Shown here: positions 4,808 through 5,405 of the stretch, piece after piece
Position numbering within the stretch: position 1 is the first letter of the stretch
Layout of the letters: each line of letters begins with the position of its first letter
DNA from: Actinomycetota bacterium
Lineage (GTDB): Bacteria; Actinomycetota; Actinomycetes; Streptosporangiales; Streptosporangiaceae
Reading direction: 5' to 3'
Assembly: GCA_003242605.1 (NCBI GenBank)
Contig: QGUZ01000332.1
Location: forward strand, 1-5,405
DNA length: 5,405 nucleotides
Made by a program: the position numbers and the translations under genes
The notes under the pieces: model-generated
The model's database searches: none
What the model was told of the DNA's origin: nothing
Seen by the model: the letters and a program-made list of their open reading frames with translations, nothing else

Positions 4808-5405
4808 GTGCCCCGCGATGTCGTCGTACCCGGCGTACCCGCCGTCGCCGACGGGTCCGGTGGGTCCGGCCCGGACGGCGCGGCCGAGCGCGAGCGCCCG
4901 GCCGAGGCGAACTCCTTGCCCGCCCTGCCCGGACCGGCCGAGGAGAAACCCGCCGGGCGACGGAGAAGGGGCCGGTTCGCGGGGCAGTGGGGTGGCACAG
5001 TGAATCCGGTACTCGAACCGCTCTTCAAGACCGTTCGCGCCACCCATCCAAAGGCGGACCTGCGGATCCTTGAGCGCGCCTACGAGGTGGCCGCGTACCA
5101 CCACCGCGGCCAGAAGCGCAAGAGCGGCGACCCGTACATCACCCACCCGCTCGCCGTCGCCACCATCCTCGCCGAGCTCGGCAGCGACGTGGAGACGCTC
5201 GCCGCGGCGCTGCTGCACGACACCATCGAGGACACCGCCTACAGCCTCGAGGAGCTGCGGGCCGACTTCGGCCCCACGATCGCGGCGCTCGTCGACGGCG
5301 TCACCAAGCTCGACAAGGTGAAGTTCGGCGACGCGGCCCAGGCGGAGACCGTCCGCAAGATGGTCGTCGCGATGTCCAAGGACATCCGGGTGCTGGTGAT
5401 CAAGC
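4808..5405 (+). CDS. relA: Bifunctional (p)ppGpp synthetase/hydrolase Rel (5' part)
   Basis: This is a long RelA/SpoT homologue that makes and degrades the stringent-response alarmone (p)ppGpp. The 199 visible residues run off the window. Residues 1-64 are a low-complexity Pro/Gly/Ala/Glu-rich extension ending in an Arg cluster (GRRRRGR, 50-56). The HD hydrolase domain begins at about 66 (NPVLEPLF). It shows HRGQKRKSGDPYITHP with Arg104 and His113, then ALLHDTIEDT with the HD pair 137-138 and Glu141/Asp142, then LVDGVTKLDKVKF and AETVRKMVVAMSKDIRVLVIK. These are the metal- and nucleotide-binding residues of an active hydrolase, so it should be bifunctional like other actinobacterial Rel proteins. 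The synthetase, TGS and ACT domains must lie downstream. GTG 4808 is chosen for its Shine-Dalgarno and continuous frame. The internal GTG 5000 would give a protein without the extension but has no comparable ribosome site. Confidence 0.95.
   Translation, partial: MPRDVVVPGVPAVADGSGGSGPDGAAERERPAEANSLPALPGPAEEKPAGRRRRGRFAGQWGGTVNPVLEPLFKTVRATHPKADLRILERAYEVAAYHHRGQKRKSGDPYITHPLAVATILAELGSDVETLAAALLHDTIEDTAYSLEELRADFGPTIAALVDGVTKLDKVKFGDAAQAETVRKMVVAMSKDIRVLVIK

Noticed and set aside
1..5405. Mobile element, CRISPR array, tRNA/rRNA or a novel defence system
   Set aside because: All six genes are housekeeping genes in conserved order and the composition is uniform. I saw no transposase, integrase, terminal repeats, repeat-spacer pattern or RNA gene signature.

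Overview
The window is a housekeeping locus from a very GC-rich actinobacterium. Coding regions have G/C at almost every third position, GTG starts are common, and the gene order ruvB–yajC–secD–secF–apt–relA is the well-known actinomycete arrangement. The SecD, Apt and RelA sequences look like those of Streptomyces/Streptosporangiales relatives. I cannot fix the genus from sequence alone; a Streptosporangiales member is my best guess.

Layout, all genes on the + strand: the 3' part of ruvB (1-654, 5' end outside the window); a 278-base gap (655-932) with a possible terminator hairpin, a palindrome and direct-repeat cluster, a plausible vegetative promoter and a roughly 110-base leader; yajC (933-1292); secD (1321-2970); secF (2970-4019, overlapping the secD stop by one base); a 154-base GC-rich gap full of short repeats and hairpins; apt (4174-4698); a strong terminator hairpin (4727-4750); a short AT-richer promoter-like island; and the 5' part of relA/rel (4808 to beyond 5405). 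The relA start is the distal GTG at 4808, behind a near-perfect Shine-Dalgarno. This gives the protein a 64-residue disordered N-terminal extension before the HD hydrolase domain.

How the genes work together: YajC, SecD and SecF form the accessory membrane complex that uses the proton gradient to help SecYEG/SecA release exported proteins. They form one translationally linked unit, apparently driven from the promoter near 786-815. RuvB (Holliday junction branch migration) belongs to the upstream ruvC-ruvA-ruvB group. Apt salvages adenine and Rel makes and degrades (p)ppGpp. They are neighbours by conserved order, but the apt terminator suggests Rel is transcribed separately.

I found no mobile element, CRISPR array, tRNA/rRNA or convincing novel system. 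The points worth a second look are regulatory or structural: the repeat cluster upstream of yajC, a hairpin that would cover the relA ribosome binding site, the Pro/Ala-rich insert and cysteine pair in SecD, and the repeat-rich secF–apt gap.
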